Shown: positions 63,681 to 64,000 of the stretch, one piece after another
Layout of the letters: the number at the start of each line of letters is the position of its first letter
How positions within the stretch are numbered: the first letter of the stretch is position 1
Source: Oegoconia quadripuncta
Taxonomy: Eukaryota; Arthropoda; Insecta; Lepidoptera; Autostichidae
Assembly (NCBI GenBank): GCA_949316235.1
Contig: OX438754.1
Span: 9,285,501-9,349,500, forward strand
Direction of reading: 5' to 3'
DNA: 64,000 nucleotides
Notes under the pieces: generated by a model
What the model was told of the DNA's origin: nothing
Databases searched by the model: none
The model's input: the letters and a program-made list of their open reading frames with translations, nothing else
Made by a program: the position numbers and the translations under genes

Positions 63681-64000
63681 CATCAGCAACAAATCACGAA
63701 AATAGTCGTTTTCTAAACAAAAACAAGTCGATTATAGGCCATTTTATATAATTTCACTGAGCTACGACGCTCTTACGACTCTACATCGGCTTTGATTATG
63801 AGGTTCTTTAACATGTCGACTTTATTGATGGCGGACATGTGCCAGGAAGGTCGGCCTATACGTAAGAATCTTTTTGATTCACACGTTTCTTTAATGCTGC
63901 TGAAGTTATTTTTACAAACAAACCATTCGTCTATTTTTTTAGGGTTACGTTTAAAAAGTTGTAAAACTGAAAACAACAGGAATGTGTACGATACATGTAA

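Larger units (their letters stand above)
55243..64000 (-). other. abd-A: abd-A intron upstream of the microexon (continues past the window)
   Basis: It starts immediately upstream of the microexon acceptor (AG at 55244-55243). I looked for a minus-strand YPWM-encoding exon (CATCCANGGRTA on the plus strand) and found none, so this intron is at least 8.7 kb and the first coding exon lies beyond 64000. It holds a SINE fragment, a tRNA-headed SINE, an RTE-like LINE 3' end, a palindromic MITE and two GC-rich islands, all listed separately. The rest is AT-rich sequence in which I see nothing specific. Confidence 0.75.

Noticed and set aside
63773..63976. Minus-strand 67-codon frame as an abd-A upstream exon
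   Set aside because: No YPWM, no donor in the required phase and no recognised AbdA N-terminal sequence; it could at most be UTR or chance. Comparison with cDNA would decide.

Overview
This window looks like part of the Hox complex of a moth or butterfly, covering the 3' half of the abdominal-A (abd-A) locus. Only one protein-coding gene is supported, on the minus strand. Its homeodomain exon lies at 18184-18581. A 45-nt microexon carrying the abd-A-specific DWM (TDWM) motif lies at 55198-55242. The two exons are separated by a 36.6 kb intron and join in frame to give the linker ...[17 protein letters not shown]... The first exon, with the start codon and the YPWM hexapeptide, was not found and should lie beyond 64000. 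From the usual order and direction of Hox genes, Ubx should lie beyond coordinate 1 and Abd-B beyond 64000; neither is seen here. A lepidopteran host is inferred from the abd-A exon, the AT-rich background and the interspersed repeats (tRNA-headed SINEs, RTE-like 3' ends, the element starting AACCGACTTC). No species is claimed.

Layout. 1-14480: sequence 3' of abd-A, AT-rich and heavily invaded by repeats: an 8-bp-TSD MITE at 2938-3281, a long foldback element near 6641-7540, LINE 3' ends, and SINEs including a SINE nested in a SINE near 14015-14427. 14490-18183: free of recognised repeats and read as a long abd-A 3' UTR, ending at paired AATAAA signals. It holds a cluster of seed matches to the Hox microRNAs iab-8-5p and iab-4-5p. 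18184-18581: homeodomain exon. 18582-55197: very large intron with several GC-richer islands that may be cis-regulatory, a SINE cluster at 27.5-28.8 kb, a TTAA-flanked MITE at 37163-37309 and two TATA-containing promoter-like islands near 38.9 and 40.0 kb. 55198-55242: microexon. 55243-64000: the next intron, with more repeats, a TA-flanked palindromic MITE at 62522-62902 and two GC-rich islands sharing an ACGTCGGCCATWTT word.

The most interesting points are the architecture and post-transcriptional potential of abd-A. The symmetric microexon could be skipped in frame. It contains an internal GTGAGT donor that would remove exactly four residues. The 3' UTR is dense in Hox-miRNA seed sites. 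No tRNA gene, rRNA gene, CRISPR array or second protein-coding gene is supported. The remaining open frames are short, unrelated to known families as far as I can tell, and look like chance frames in AT-rich non-coding DNA. No searches or alignments were run; all matches were made by eye.
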